Positions 27,808 through 37,895 of a stretch of 64,000 nucleotides of DNA are shown here, in pieces (the first letter of the stretch is position 1; every line of letters begins with the position of its first letter). The notes beneath the pieces were generated by a model. It did not search any database, was not told the DNA's origin, and saw nothing but the letters and a program-made list of their open reading frames with translations. The DNA is from Thermoanaerobaculia bacterium (GTDB lineage Bacteria; Acidobacteriota; Thermoanaerobaculia; Multivoradales; JAIOJS01), in assembly GCA_030429235.1 (NCBI GenBank), contig JAUIDB010000004.1, positions 62,001-126,000 on the forward strand. The letters run 5' to 3'. A program made the position numbers and the translations under genes.

Positions 27808-28284
27808 ATGGACTCACTCTCCCTACAGATGAGGGTCTTCCCGCAGGGCCGCTGTTTCGGCTGCGGCCCTGCGAACGATCAGGGGCTCCGCCTCGAGAGC
27901 TATCCCGAAGCCGATCGGCCCGAGGCTGCTCTCGTGGCCTCCTGGCAGCCGGCGCCACACCATAGTGCGTTCGAAGGGGTGCTCAACGGCGGCATCGTAG
28001 GCACCTTGCTCGACTGCCACAGCAACGCCACCGCTCTGCACCATCTCTGGCGCCGCGACGGGGCGTCCACACCACCGTGTACCGTGACCTACGACTTCCA
28101 CGTCAAGCTGAAGCGACCGACCCCGACCGATCGCACCCTGCACCTGGTCGCCGAACCGGTGGAGTCCGACGGGGATTGGGTCACCGTCGAAGCACGACTG
28201 GAGGCCGACGGCGAGGTCACCGCCACGTGCCGAGGTCGTTTCGTCCGAGTTGGGCCGGGGCACCCGGCCTACCAGCGCTGGTAG
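27808..28284 (+). CDS. PaaI-like hotdog thioesterase
   Basis: A 158-residue hotdog-fold protein that probably hydrolyses acyl-CoA or a related thioester. The N-terminal GRCFGCGPANDQGLRL is typical of this branch. The hotdog helix with HHSAFEGVLNGGIVGTLLDCHSN near 51-72 carries the usual Asn-Gly-Gly and Asp/His positions. A beta-sheet follows to the end. It starts 28 bases after the symporter on the same strand and ends 21 bases before the convergent DUF885 gene. Substrate unknown. Confidence 0.88.
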   Translation: MDSLSLQMRVFPQGRCFGCGPANDQGLRLESYPEADRPEAALVASWQPAPHHSAFEGVLNGGIVGTLLDCHSNATALHHLWRRDGASTPPCTVTYDFHVKLKRPTPTDRTLHLVAEPVESDGDWVTVEARLEADGEVTATCRGRFVRVGPGHPAYQRW

Positions 28285-28305
28285 ACCGAGCCGCTCAGAG
28301 GTCGC

Positions 28306-29664
28306 TCAGTGCACGCCTTCCTGGGTGAGGGAGGAGGGTAGGACCTGCGTGGAGAGCAGTTCCTCGAAGACGCGCCAGGCCTCCTCCGGATCACCGCCAG
28401 ACTCGACCTCCACGTGGGTTCGCACCAGATCCTGACCCAGGTTGTAGTTGATCACGTAGGCCCGGTAGTTCTCGATGAATCGAATCCGCTGCGCCGCCCT
28501 CTCGGGACTGGCCAACGCGTAGCGCTCCAGTAGATCGGCCGCCGCCTCGGCTTCGATCTCGCCGTCGAGGTAGAGCCTCGCCGCGAGATTCCCGGCGTAG
28601 GAGAGCTCCTTGGCCAGCGACAAGATCCGGTAGTACGAGTCCGCCTGAGCCGGGTCGAGTCCGGCGAGCGCAAAGAGGTGATCTCGCTCGAACGCCACCC
28701 GTTCCTCTCCCGGGAAGGCGATGTGGATCCCGTAGTTCGCCGTTCCCTCCGCGATCAGCGACTGGGGAGAGTAGAGCGGGTAGACACTGTTCTCGACCCA
28801 GCCACGATCGACCACCAGGTTCTTCTCGAGCAGCAGGTTGAAGACGTGATGGCCGGGATACCCTTCGTGGCACGCGAGGTCGACCGCTCGATCGATGTAG
28901 ATCGGCAGGTCGGTGTTGATCTGGATCAGGCTCTCGTACTTCCCCTGGTACCAGTTGTATCCAGACCACGACTTGTCCGTGACGTACTCCAGGGTGAAAC
29001 TCTCGGTATCGGGCAGTGCGAAGTGGGCCGCAGTGCGCTGCTTGCATTCTTCGATCGCCACCCGAAACACGGCGTCCAGCTTGTCCGGGGGGATGATGAA
29101 TTGATCGCGGAAGGCGTTGTAGCGTTCGGTTACCGGCCCCTCGCCGGGAAGTTCGGCCTCGAGGTCGGCGAGCAGCGTGTCGAAGGTGTCGGCGTCCAGG
29201 TGCGGCGCCACCGCATCGTAGAGCAGTTCCGATTCCTCGTCGAAACTGAAAGACTCCCCCTCGAGCATCTGGATCCGGGCCAGCGCGGCCTCGCTCTGCC
29301 GCTTGAGGAACCGCCGCCGCTGCTCCCACTCCGGTCCCGAAGTCTCGAGATCGAGGCCAGCCAACACTGCGATCAGGTCTTCGGCCTCGGATTTGAGGTC
29401 GGCGAGGGGTTTCGCGGCCGCGGTGACCGCCTCCTGCACCGCCGGGTCGCCGTAGTAGGCGTCGACGTAGCCGTCGTCGTGGACGCCGATCCCGAGGATC
29501 AACTCGACGTAGCGTTGCGCCGCTTCGTTGGTTTCGGCCTCGTAGTTCGGGCCGGCGGCATCGTCGGTCACCTCGACCTCCGACCCTTTCCGGCAACCGA
29601 AGGCGACCAGGAGAAGCAAGAGAGGCAGGACAGTGGGGTAGCGGAGTAGCTTGGCACGCAGCAT
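28306..29664 (-). CDS. DUF885-type metallopeptidase-like lipoprotein
   Basis: A 452-residue lipoprotein (signal residues 1-25, lipobox VAFGC). The DUF885 signature HEGYPGHH near 261-268 is an HExxH-like zinc site, and a later Glu in LIAEGTANYG near 308 is the likely third ligand. DUF885 proteins are predicted metallocarboxypeptidases, mostly uncharacterised. This one is shorter than the common 550-600 residue members. The ATG at 29664 has CAGGAG eight bases upstream. It is the last gene of a minus-strand run behind A2M and PBP1C, after a 58-base gap, which suggests an envelope role. Confidence 0.85.
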   Translation of the reverse strand: MLRAKLLRYPTVLPLLLLLVAFGCRKGSEVEVTDDAAGPNYEAETNEAAQRYVELILGIGVHDDGYVDAYYGDPAVQEAVTAAAKPLADLKSEAEDLIAVLAGLDLETSGPEWEQRRRFLKRQSEAALARIQMLEGESFSFDEESELLYDAVAPHLDADTFDTLLADLEAELPGEGPVTERYNAFRDQFIIPPDKLDAVFRVAIEECKQRTAAHFALPDTESFTLEYVTDKSWSGYNWYQGKYESLIQINTDLPIYIDRAVDLACHEGYPGHHVFNLLLEKNLVVDRGWVENSVYPLYSPQSLIAEGTANYGIHIAFPGEERVAFERDHLFALAGLDPAQADSYYRILSLAKELSYAGNLAARLYLDGEIEAEAAADLLERYALASPERAAQRIRFIENYRAYVINYNLGQDLVRTHVEVESGGDPEEAWRVFEELLSTQVLPSSLTQEGVH

Positions 29665-29722
29665 GGTCGATGGCTCCTGTAACAATCCACGGAGCCGCGA
29701 GTGTATCCTCTGTGGAGCCGAT

Positions 29723-32098
29723 CTAGAGACTCTGCCGAACCACTAGCTGACGCCGGCTCGAGGAACCGCTGGCGTCGACCACCACGATCGAGTGCCTTCC
29801 CGGCTTCGGTTCCCACCAGATCGTCTCGTCCGATGAAGCCTCGCCCAGGTACTCTCCGTCGAGGAACCAGGAGAGGTCACGAGGGGCGCCCGTCACTTCG
29901 GCCTGCAAAGGCAGCTCCTGGCGCTCGGTCGGCATGCCCGGCAGCAGCACCAGAGTCTGGCCTGGAGGCGGCGAGACGATCTCCGGAGGCGTCGCCTCCG
30001 ATGGAGCCCGGCACGAGGGATCGAGAGTCGGTGCGCGCGGCAGCCGACGGTGCCGAACCGACAACCAGCGGCGTACACTGGTAGGCCAGACCAGGACGCT
30101 CTGCGTCGCGTAGGACCTGCCCGAACGACAGCCGGGGAGCAGGGCCAACCCGCTTTCGAGGTCGACGTCGACCAGGCGATGGAACGGACACTTGGTGGTG
30201 GGAATGCGCTGCCGGAGTGCCAGCGCCTCCTCGGTTCGCGGGCAAGCAGCCGAGGGGAGATACCCACTCTCCGAACAGAGCTCCACCCAGGTCAGATCGA
30301 CGGGGGTCGGGGTGGGCGCGAGACTCGCCCAGCCGGTCTCGCTGCCCTCCAGGAGATCGAACAGCAGGGGACCCGCGGCATCGGCCCCGACCAGGTCGGC
30401 ACTCGATCGATTGTTCAGGTTGCCGAGCCAGACCGCCGCCGCATACCGGTCGGCAAAACCTGCCGCCCAGGCGTCTCGATGCCCGTAGCTCGTACCGGTC
30501 TTCCAGCGCACTCGCGAGGAAACACCCCGGAAGCGCCGCCGTTCGGGGAAGTCGGGACGATCCCGCCGGGAGAGGGCACGACTGGTGAGGTAGGTCGCTC
30601 CCGGGGACAGCAGCACGCGAGGAGACTCGACGACTTGATCCCGATGCCAGCGGAGGGGCATGGCCGTACCACGGTTGCCGAGGGCTCCGTAGAGACTGGC
30701 GAGTTCCACCGGGGCGACCTCCACGGCGCCGATGGCGGCGGAGAGGCCGTAGTGCCCAGGGCGGGGGTCGAGATGACGGAGCCCCCCACGACGCAGCGTC
30801 TCGAGGAAGGTCTCGACCCCCACGGTACCGAGCAGGCGCACAAACGGGATGTTGAGGGAACGGGAGAGGGCCGCCTCGAGGGGCACGAGACCGGCGAAAC
30901 GGCCGTCGTAGTTGGCCGGGGCATAGGCACCCCAGCTCGAAGGGATGTCGGCGACCACGCGCTCTGGCAGGGCCAGTCCCCGATCGATGGCCAGGGCGTA
31001 GATGAAGGGCTTGAGCGCACTCCCGGGGGAGCGGGGGGTGGCGAACGCCGGGATCTGGCTCCCCGAGGTCGGGCTCCAGAAGTCGAAACCCCCGACCGCC
31101 GCGCGCAGCTCGCCGCTAGCATGATCGATCAGGACCGCAGCCGCGTTGTCGATTCCGAGGAGACGGTACCGCTCCCGGTCGGCGCCGACCACTTCCTCGG
31201 CCAGGCGCTGGAGTTCGCGGTCCAGAGTGGTGTGGATTCGGGAGCGGCCTGGCAGGCTCTGCCGGGCCCAGAAGGCGAGATGGGGAGCCTCTCGGGGCAT
31301 CGGTCGACGACCCGAGGGTACCGGGGTCTGCCGTAGAGCGCGGGAGACCTCCGCGGGGTCCCCGCCGTCGAGCAGAACCCCTTCGGCCAGCAGCCACTCA
31401 CCGATCTCGATCTGGGCCCGCCGCAACCGCGCCTCGTTCTCGGCACTCGGCGTGCGACGGGACGGCTTCTGGGGAATAGCGAGCAAGATTGCGATCTCCT
31501 CGGCGGAGAGTTGCCCCGCTCCGTGGCCAAAGTAGGCCTGGCTCGCCGCTTCGACCCCCTCGAGGTTGCCGCCGAAGGGGGCGAAGGTCAGATACGCCGA
31601 CAGCACCTCCTCTTTGGACATGCGAAGCTCCAACTGCACGGCCCGAATGGACTCGATCAACTTGGAGCGCAGGGTTCGTGGCCGGGGCTCGAGGAGCCGC
31701 ACCAACTGCATGGTGATGGTGGAGGCACCAGAGAGGACACGTCGATGGCGGAGATTCAGGCCGGCCGAGCGAACGATCGCAATCAGATCGACCCCTGGGT
31801 GACGGTAGAACCGCTTGTCCTCGAAGCGCAACAGAGCCTCGAGGTACTCCGGATCGACGTCGCCGGGGGCCACCGCCACTCGGTAGCGATCATCCGGGGC
31901 CAGGAAGACGTAGGCGGGGGAACCGTCGCGGTAGGTCACGACGGTCGAAGGCTCCGCACTCAACCGGTCGGGCAGGGGCAAGGCGAGAAGGACCGCCAGC
32001 CCCAGCGCACCGACCGACCCCGTGCCGAGCAGACTCCAGAGAAGGAGCCGTCGGGTCGGGCGCAGGCGCGCCAAACGGGCTCGGAACTTCAGTTCCAC
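29723..32098 (-). CDS. pbpC: Penicillin-binding protein 1C
   Basis: About 791 residues, anchored by one N-terminal helix (about 17-40). The GT51 glycosyltransferase domain has FEDKRFYRHPGVD near 91 and GASTITMQLVRLL near 125. The transpeptidase domain has SALK near 359, a SxN-type SRSLNIP near 410 and KTGTS near 532. The C-terminal BiPBP_C beta domain ends the protein. GTG at 32098 overlaps the A2M stop by 10 bases; an ATG at 32140 is an alternative with a longer overlap. The neighbouring A2M gene reproduces the known PBP1C/A2M pairing seen in E. coli and other bacteria. Confidence 0.93.
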   Translation of the reverse strand: MELKFRARLARLRPTRRLLLWSLLGTGSVGALGLAVLLALPLPDRLSAEPSTVVTYRDGSPAYVFLAPDDRYRVAVAPGDVDPEYLEALLRFEDKRFYRHPGVDLIAIVRSAGLNLRHRRVLSGASTITMQLVRLLEPRPRTLRSKLIESIRAVQLELRMSKEEVLSAYLTFAPFGGNLEGVEAASQAYFGHGAGQLSAEEIAILLAIPQKPSRRTPSAENEARLRRAQIEIGEWLLAEGVLLDGGDPAEVSRALRQTPVPSGRRPMPREAPHLAFWARQSLPGRSRIHTTLDRELQRLAEEVVGADRERYRLLGIDNAAAVLIDHASGELRAAVGGFDFWSPTSGSQIPAFATPRSPGSALKPFIYALAIDRGLALPERVVADIPSSWGAYAPANYDGRFAGLVPLEAALSRSLNIPFVRLLGTVGVETFLETLRRGGLRHLDPRPGHYGLSAAIGAVEVAPVELASLYGALGNRGTAMPLRWHRDQVVESPRVLLSPGATYLTSRALSRRDRPDFPERRRFRGVSSRVRWKTGTSYGHRDAWAAGFADRYAAAVWLGNLNNRSSADLVGADAAGPLLFDLLEGSETGWASLAPTPTPVDLTWVELCSESGYLPSAACPRTEEALALRQRIPTTKCPFHRLVDVDLESGLALLPGCRSGRSYATQSVLVWPTSVRRWLSVRHRRLPRAPTLDPSCRAPSEATPPEIVSPPPGQTLVLLPGMPTERQELPLQAEVTGAPRDLSWFLDGEYLGEASSDETIWWEPKPGRHSIVVVDASGSSSRRQLVVRQSL

Positions 32099-35000
32099 GG
32101 TCCTTCCACGCGGAGCCTGCCGCCATGCACGCGCGACCACAGCTCGGGGTCGTACATCGCCTCCACGTCCGCTGGGGGTAACACGAAGTCACCCGCCGTG
32201 ACCGCGCGCACCGCGTACAGCACTCGGCGCGACTCGCGAGGATCGAGGTGCCCGAACAGCTCCAATCGATCGTCCCGCAGGTTCAGGTGTTCCGCGGGCC
32301 AGGCGTTCTCCTCGTCGAACCAGTCGACGCTACCGTCACGACCCAACCGCGGGTTCTCGATCTCCCAGCCCGCGGGCACTCGATCGACCAGCGCCAGGTT
32401 GGAGACCCGTTCGGGAGACTCGTTCCGCACCATCAGTTCGACGTAGAGCACCTCACCGAGCCGCAGGGTCGGAGTCTTGCTCATCGGATTGCCCTCGGGA
32501 TCCAGATAGCGCCGTTCGAGATGGAGACCGTGGTCCCCGTACTGGGTGCTCGACGGAATTCTGACGCCCTCGCTGGTGAGAATCAGAAAGACCTGTCCAT
32601 CCCCCTTCCGGGCCAGTTCGAGTACCAGGTCGTCGTACTCGGAAGCCCGATAGAGGTCGAAGGTCCGCTCCCCGGTCGGTGGCGGTGGTGGATCGAGTTT
32701 CGGGTCTGGCTCGTCGGGGAGGTGCGACGGGGCGATGACGCGACCTCCCGCGCGGAGCACGGGCGGGTCGAACTCGGCCGGCTCCGGATCGAGGTAGCGA
32801 CCCAGGCCGGTGGTACTCCAGACCACCTCCTGCGTGGTGAATCGGTGACTCGGCCGGCCCCGGAGGCTCTCGGCCACGAGATTCGCCAGGCCGGCGGCAT
32901 CAGGGGTCCTACCGAACAGATCGACCATCGTGGCCAGTTGGAAGCCGCGGCGGCGGCGGTCGGAGTAGAAGGTCCAGTAGCGACTCCGCTCGGAAGTGAC
33001 GTTCGATACGTCGGGATCCCGCAACGCCTGCTCGAACCGTTGGTCTCCGGCCATGTAGAGCGCGGCCTGCAACATGTAGAGCGCTTCCCGTTCCGCTCCG
33101 TTGTCGGGCGCGCCGATCGTCTCGATCAGCTCCAGGATCCGTCCCTTGCGCCCCCGGCCAGACTTGGCCAGTACGAAGTGCAGGTAGGGCTCGGCTCCAC
33201 GCGACCGGTAGTGGTTGCTCTCTCCACCACGCTCGAAGTGGTGGGTGATCTCCCGCTCCATCCAATCCAGCGCACGTTCGATGCGCCGTGGGGGTACCTG
33301 GTACCTGGCCGCCTGCGCATCGAGGAGAAGATGGACGGCATTGGCGGTACCCCAGTGCACCGGTTCGTTTGCCCCAGGCCAGTACGAGAAGCCACCCTGG
33401 GGAGTCTGCATCGAGAACAGGCGATCGATGCCACTCTGCACCATGGCGTCGACCTTGTCGGCCTCGACCAGCTTTGGGTCGACACTCTGCAGGAGTTCCG
33501 GCACCACCAACAGCGGCCTCGTACTGGAGACCGTCTGCTCGATGCATCCGTAGGGGTACCGGATGAGCCAGGAGAGATGGTCGAAGGCATCACCGTAGGG
33601 GTTGTTGGTGACCCAGAAGTTGGAGCGCTCCGAGCGCGGTTGCCAGCCCTCGAGGAAGGAGGTCAAGTCGATTTCGCCCGCTTCCAGCCGGATGCGCTGG
33701 ACCGTACGGGTCAGCGGCTCTGGCGACTGGACGAGCAGCCGCCCTGTCTCGCGGCTCGTGATGGCGCCTGCCGACGCCTGGGCCGTGAGTTCGACCGCTC
33801 CCAGACCGGCCGAGGCCACGACCTCGAAAAGCGCGACACCCTGCTCGCCGTCTTGCAGCCGTAGCTCCTGTCGCGGCTCTCCTACGATCGCCACCGCGGA
33901 CGGGAGGGTCGGGTCCTGGCCTGGCTCCGCGTCGAGGTCACGACCTTCGAGGGAGACGGTAATCGTCTCGGAGGAGCCGGTGAGATTGGTTACGAAGACT
34001 GGGACCTTGGCCCGGTCCTCGGGCGAGAGGAACCGGGGTAGGGTGGTCTGCAGCACGATCGGATCTCGCACCACGACCCGAGTCGCGGCCTTCCCGATAC
34101 GCTCCCGAGCCGCGCTGACCGCCATGACGCGCAGCGCTCCCTGGTACTGGGGCAGGTCGAACTGGACCGAGGCCTTGCCGTGGGTCGGCACCTCGACCAC
34201 ACCCGACCAGAGGGCTACCGGCTCGACCGGTTGGACCCGGTCCAGACTGGTGCCCTGGTCACCTCCCGAAGTCGAACCGGGGGAACCGGGCGGAATCACC
34301 AGGCTCCAGCCGATGGTCTCGAAGGTGGAGACTCCCAAGGCCCGTTGAGCCAGAATCTCTCGCAACGGGTCCGGGCTGTCGAAGGAGGTGAGCGAGAGGA
34401 TTCCTTCGTCCACTGCCGCCACCGTGACCCAGGTCGGTTCGGCGAGCGGCCCCAGATTCAGCTCAACCTCGAGTTGCGATCGCGAGGGTACCTCCTCCGC
34501 AACCTGGAGCGTGATCTCCTGCTTGAGCGCCACGGGCTCGACATCGATCGAAACGACGCCGAAACCACGGTCGGGGAGGAAGGCTGCTTCGGAATCGAGA
34601 TGCGGATCCTTGACCACCAACGCGGTGACGTACAGATTCGGCTGGAAACTGTCGACCGGGAAGCTCCACTCCACGCTACCGGCCTCCACCTCTCGCCACT
34701 CGGACGTGACGATCTCGTCGGTCTCGACCGTGAGCAACGCCCGTCCGCGGTAGGGCGCCTTGAAACGAACGGTGGTCTCCTGGCCCACCGTAGTGGATTC
34801 GGGTGCCTCGATCTCGATCCAAGTAGCGCGATCCGGCCGCGGCGTGCGCTGCTGGCTGTTCTGGTGGGGACTCCAGTAGTACCAGCCCCCTCGACCCTCG
34901 AGACGCAGCTCGGTGCGGGCCGCACCCGAGGTAGCGCGAACGAGATAGGAGCTGGCATGGCTGCGGGGCGACCAGGTGAAGGAGAACTCCGCGTCTTCGA

Positions 35001-37737
35001 TCGTCAGCTCCCGGCGCTCCTCCGGCACGGGCCGGAGATACCGCCGGTAGCTCTCGTGACCCAGCGCCTCGTCGTAGTAGTAGCCCCACTCCTCCTCGAG
35101 ACGGACGAGTTCCACGGCGACTTCCTCGGCGTCGGGCACCTTGCGACCGTCCCAGCCAACGACGACCCCCCGCACGCTGACCTCGTCGCCGACCGCCACA
35201 CTCGTCGCCCCCGACTGGAGGCCCAGGTAGAAGGGTGCCGGGTGCACGGCCGTGGTGGTGCGGCCTACCGTAGTGCGGCCACTGCCGGACTCGAACACCG
35301 CCGCGCGGGCGGTGAGCCGTCCGGGCCCCTCGAAGCCTCCGGCCTGACTCGGAGCGGGACAGTTCGATTGTCCCCGCCCTTCGGCGTCCAGCGTTCCGAC
35401 CGCTCGGCCGAGGTCCAACCGGGGAGGACTCTGGTCCTCGGGACGCCACACCGAGAAGGTGAAACCGGGGTAGTCGGCGGCTTCGAAGGTCCCGGGCTCG
35501 AGCTCACAGGTCAACTCGTAGCGGTGGTCCGCGGGAACGCCGCCAAAGAGGTAGGAAGCCTCGATGGCGACCGGGATCGAATCGCCGAGCAGGCTGTCGT
35601 CGCGGACCGCCGATGCGTCCACCTTCAGGCGCTCTGGTACGAACTCCTCGACCAGGAACTCCTCGCTGCCGACCGACACGTCGGCTACCAGAGCCTCCAG
35701 GGTCCAAGATCCCGTGTCGGCAAAGTCGGCGAAGGGCAGGTCGACCGGGACCATCCCCCCGGCATTGGTCGGGACGACCTCCTCGCGCACCCTCTGTCCC
35801 CTCGGATCGATGAGCCGCAACACGACCGGCATGCCAGGGGGCGGGGCGACCAGGTCGCGGTCCCGGACGACACCGACGAAGTGCGCCGTCTCACCGGGAC
35901 GGTAGACGCCCCGATCACCGTAGAGGGCCACTCGGTACTTTTTTTCGCCCCGATAGGGTTCGCCCGCCACCCGCGTCTCCTGTACCTCGGCCTCCAGATC
36001 GGCGAACTCCAGATACGTCAGGTCGTCGCCGCGGCGGGCGAGCAGGGCAAAGGGCAGTGAGGGATCGATTCCCTTGGCCGGAACGTCGAGGTCGACTCGA
36101 CCGTCGCCGCGGGTCGCCCCCTCGGCCAGGACCTTGCCGCTCTGCCGCACCAACTGCACGGACACTCCGCTCGAGGGGGACAGGCTGTGGGCGTCCACGG
36201 CCCAGACGGTGACCGAGCGTCCCCAGGGATGCTCGGGATCGCCGTCGCTTCGTTTGGCGATCAACTGGAGATCGGTGAGTACGATGCGAGCGGTCGAGGT
36301 GGCCCCACTGCCAGTCAGGGTCAGTTCGAGCAGGCCTCGGGTACTCGCCGGCACCAGAGAGGCGACATCGAGATGACTGGTGACCATTTCGTCGGGCGGG
36401 CCGGGGACCTCGAAGGTATGCTGCGCCACCAGATCGGAGGTGCGGTAGGTGGCCGCTTCGGAACTCGGGTCGCTCATCCAGTAGACGAGGTTCGACGGGG
36501 GCACGTGCCGCACAGTCACCGTCACCTCGCCGAGGTTGCGGTGGCGCACCGGGAGCGAGTCCCAGGCCGCACGAGGCAAGTACCGCCCTTGAGACACGAA
36601 CGAGGTCTGGGGGCTGAGCGCTGGCACCGAGAACGCCTTCTCGAACTCGGTGCGGAGCTCACCGCCGTCGACGGTGCGCGCCCCGGCGTCGATGCGGACC
36701 GAGTACGCTCCGCGAGTGAAGTCGCCGAAGATCCTGAAACCGCCGCCGGCGGGAGCGATCGTGAAGGGTGTCTCGGGCTCGATGTGGATCTTGTCAATCG
36801 AATCACGCGACAGCTCGCAACGGCGCGACAGCCGTCCGAACCCCTGGCCCGTCGCTTGGCTGTAGTAGTACCTGGAGTCTTCGACCGCCCCGTCGTCGCA
36901 CACCACTTCGAGCAGGAACCCACCCGAACCCTCGACCGGGAAGAGCCCCCGTACCTGTACCAACGGATCTCCCTTGGGTAGAACGATCCGTGCGCTGTGC
37001 TCGCCGGTGGTCGAGCGTTCCTCGTCCTCGTAGTGGGCGCCCTCGGCCAACTTCATCTCGATCGTGCTGCCCGAGCGAAGGTCGCTGTTGCGCAATCGGA
37101 CGACGACCTGCCGAGCCGTTTCGCCACCGCTCACCCGCGACACGTAGACGCCGAACTCCCGCCCCTGCGGATCTCTCGCGGTGAAACGAATGCGATCCCG
37201 TACCGAAGGGAGATCCACCGGAGCCGAGAAGACCAAAGCCACCTCGACCTGGCCTCGCCGGTAGTCAACCGATTCCAGGACCAGTCGGAGAAAGTCGAAT
37301 GGGGGTGTGCTCACCGCTTTGGTCCAGGAGGCGTCCGCCGGCTCCTCGACCGGCCCGTCCGCCGTGGGCAGGCTGGCGACTCGCAGTCGGTATTCCACGC
37401 CTGGCAGGAGCGGGGTGGTCGGCTCGAAGGTGATCGTCGAGGGTGAGCTGAACTTGGCCACGCCCTCGAGGGGCGGCTCCGACTCGATCTCGAAACCCTC
37501 GGCCAGTTCACCGACCTGCCCGGGTTCCACCACGGGACGAGCCAACTCGATGACCAATCGCTGGGGCACGGCTCCTGCGGGACCGACCGAGCCGATCTGG
37601 GGATCGAGTTCGGCCGGGGTCGCCGAGGAAACCGTCGGGGTAGCAGTCTCGGTCGTGGCCGGGTCGGGGCTCGATTCGTCGGTTCGACAACCCGAGAACA
37701 GTGTGAGAACAATCAAGCCGAGGACGATACGCCGCAT
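32089..37737 (-). CDS. Bacterial alpha-2-macroglobulin, lipoprotein with intact thioester
   Basis: A 1882-residue protease-trapping protein. A lipoprotein signal (lipobox LFSGC, residues 13-17) tethers it to a membrane. A series of MG beta-domains fills residues about 50-1350; macroglobulin motifs include YGDRGVYRPGETAHFVG near 603. The thioester CIEQ in YPYGCIEQ near 1396-1399 is intact, so it can bind attacking proteases covalently. An alpha-helical thioester domain and a C-terminal receptor-like domain follow. It is longer than the E. coli homologue YfhM. The ATG has AGGAG eight bases upstream. It leads the A2M-pbpC-DUF885 run; the family is thought to guard the periplasm while PBP1C repairs the wall. 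Confidence 0.95.
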   Translation of the reverse strand: MRRIVLGLIVLTLFSGCRTDESSPDPATTETATPTVSSATPAELDPQIGSVGPAGAVPQRLVIELARPVVEPGQVGELAEGFEIESEPPLEGVAKFSSPSTITFEPTTPLLPGVEYRLRVASLPTADGPVEEPADASWTKAVSTPPFDFLRLVLESVDYRRGQVEVALVFSAPVDLPSVRDRIRFTARDPQGREFGVYVSRVSGGETARQVVVRLRNSDLRSGSTIEMKLAEGAHYEDEERSTTGEHSARIVLPKGDPLVQVRGLFPVEGSGGFLLEVVCDDGAVEDSRYYYSQATGQGFGRLSRRCELSRDSIDKIHIEPETPFTIAPAGGGFRIFGDFTRGAYSVRIDAGARTVDGGELRTEFEKAFSVPALSPQTSFVSQGRYLPRAAWDSLPVRHRNLGEVTVTVRHVPPSNLVYWMSDPSSEAATYRTSDLVAQHTFEVPGPPDEMVTSHLDVASLVPASTRGLLELTLTGSGATSTARIVLTDLQLIAKRSDGDPEHPWGRSVTVWAVDAHSLSPSSGVSVQLVRQSGKVLAEGATRGDGRVDLDVPAKGIDPSLPFALLARRGDDLTYLEFADLEAEVQETRVAGEPYRGEKKYRVALYGDRGVYRPGETAHFVGVVRDRDLVAPPPGMPVVLRLIDPRGQRVREEVVPTNAGGMVPVDLPFADFADTGSWTLEALVADVSVGSEEFLVEEFVPERLKVDASAVRDDSLLGDSIPVAIEASYLFGGVPADHRYELTCELEPGTFEAADYPGFTFSVWRPEDQSPPRLDLGRAVGTLDAEGRGQSNCPAPSQAGGFEGPGRLTARAAVFESGSGRTTVGRTTTAVHPAPFYLGLQSGATSVAVGDEVSVRGVVVGWDGRKVPDAEEVAVELVRLEEEWGYYYDEALGHESYRRYLRPVPEERRELTIEDAEFSFTWSPRSHASSYLVRATSGAARTELRLEGRGGWYYWSPHQNSQQRTPRPDRATWIEIEAPESTTVGQETTVRFKAPYRGRALLTVETDEIVTSEWREVEAGSVEWSFPVDSFQPNLYVTALVVKDPHLDSEAAFLPDRGFGVVSIDVEPVALKQEITLQVAEEVPSRSQLEVELNLGPLAEPTWVTVAAVDEGILSLTSFDSPDPLREILAQRALGVSTFETIGWSLVIPPGSPGSTSGGDQGTSLDRVQPVEPVALWSGVVEVPTHGKASVQFDLPQYQGALRVMAVSAARERIGKAATRVVVRDPIVLQTTLPRFLSPEDRAKVPVFVTNLTGSSETITVSLEGRDLDAEPGQDPTLPSAVAIVGEPRQELRLQDGEQGVALFEVVASAGLGAVELTAQASAGAITSRETGRLLVQSPEPLTRTVQRIRLEAGEIDLTSFLEGWQPRSERSNFWVTNNPYGDAFDHLSWLIRYPYGCIEQTVSSTRPLLVVPELLQSVDPKLVEADKVDAMVQSGIDRLFSMQTPQGGFSYWPGANEPVHWGTANAVHLLLDAQAARYQVPPRRIERALDWMEREITHHFERGGESNHYRSRGAEPYLHFVLAKSGRGRKGRILELIETIGAPDNGAEREALYMLQAALYMAGDQRFEQALRDPDVSNVTSERSRYWTFYSDRRRRGFQLATMVDLFGRTPDAAGLANLVAESLRGRPSHRFTTQEVVWSTTGLGRYLDPEPAEFDPPVLRAGGRVIAPSHLPDEPDPKLDPPPPPTGERTFDLYRASEYDDLVLELARKGDGQVFLILTSEGVRIPSSTQYGDHGLHLERRYLDPEGNPMSKTPTLRLGEVLYVELMVRNESPERVSNLALVDRVPAGWEIENPRLGRDGSVDWFDEENAWPAEHLNLRDDRLELFGHLDPRESRRVLYAVRAVTAGDFVLPPADVEAMYDPELWSRVHGGRLRVEGPWN

Positions 37738-37882
37738 TCACTACTCCTGTCTGGTTCCAGCTGTCCGGTGGGTTCCGCAACCCTTCTATCCACCCCGATC
37801 AGAGCACGGCCCCGTTTCGAAACCCATAGCCAGGAGGCGGCGAAGACGGGAAGCAATGTGGAGACGGTGTGGCAGAGGGCGA

Positions 37883-37888
37883 TATGAT
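37883..37888 (+). promoter_or_regulatory. -10-like TATGAT before the DUF2007 gene
   Basis: TATGAT ends seven bases before the ATG at 37896, the start expected from DUF2007 homologues. In-frame ATGs at 37884 and 37887 fall inside the hexamer. An AGAGGG just upstream (37875-37880) is an alternative ribosome site for those ATGs, so the reading is not certain. Confidence 0.35.
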
Positions 37889-37895
37889 GGCACCG

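Noticed and set aside
34180-36060. 626-codon plus-strand frame inside the A2M gene
   Set aside because: Antisense of A2M, no domain pattern.
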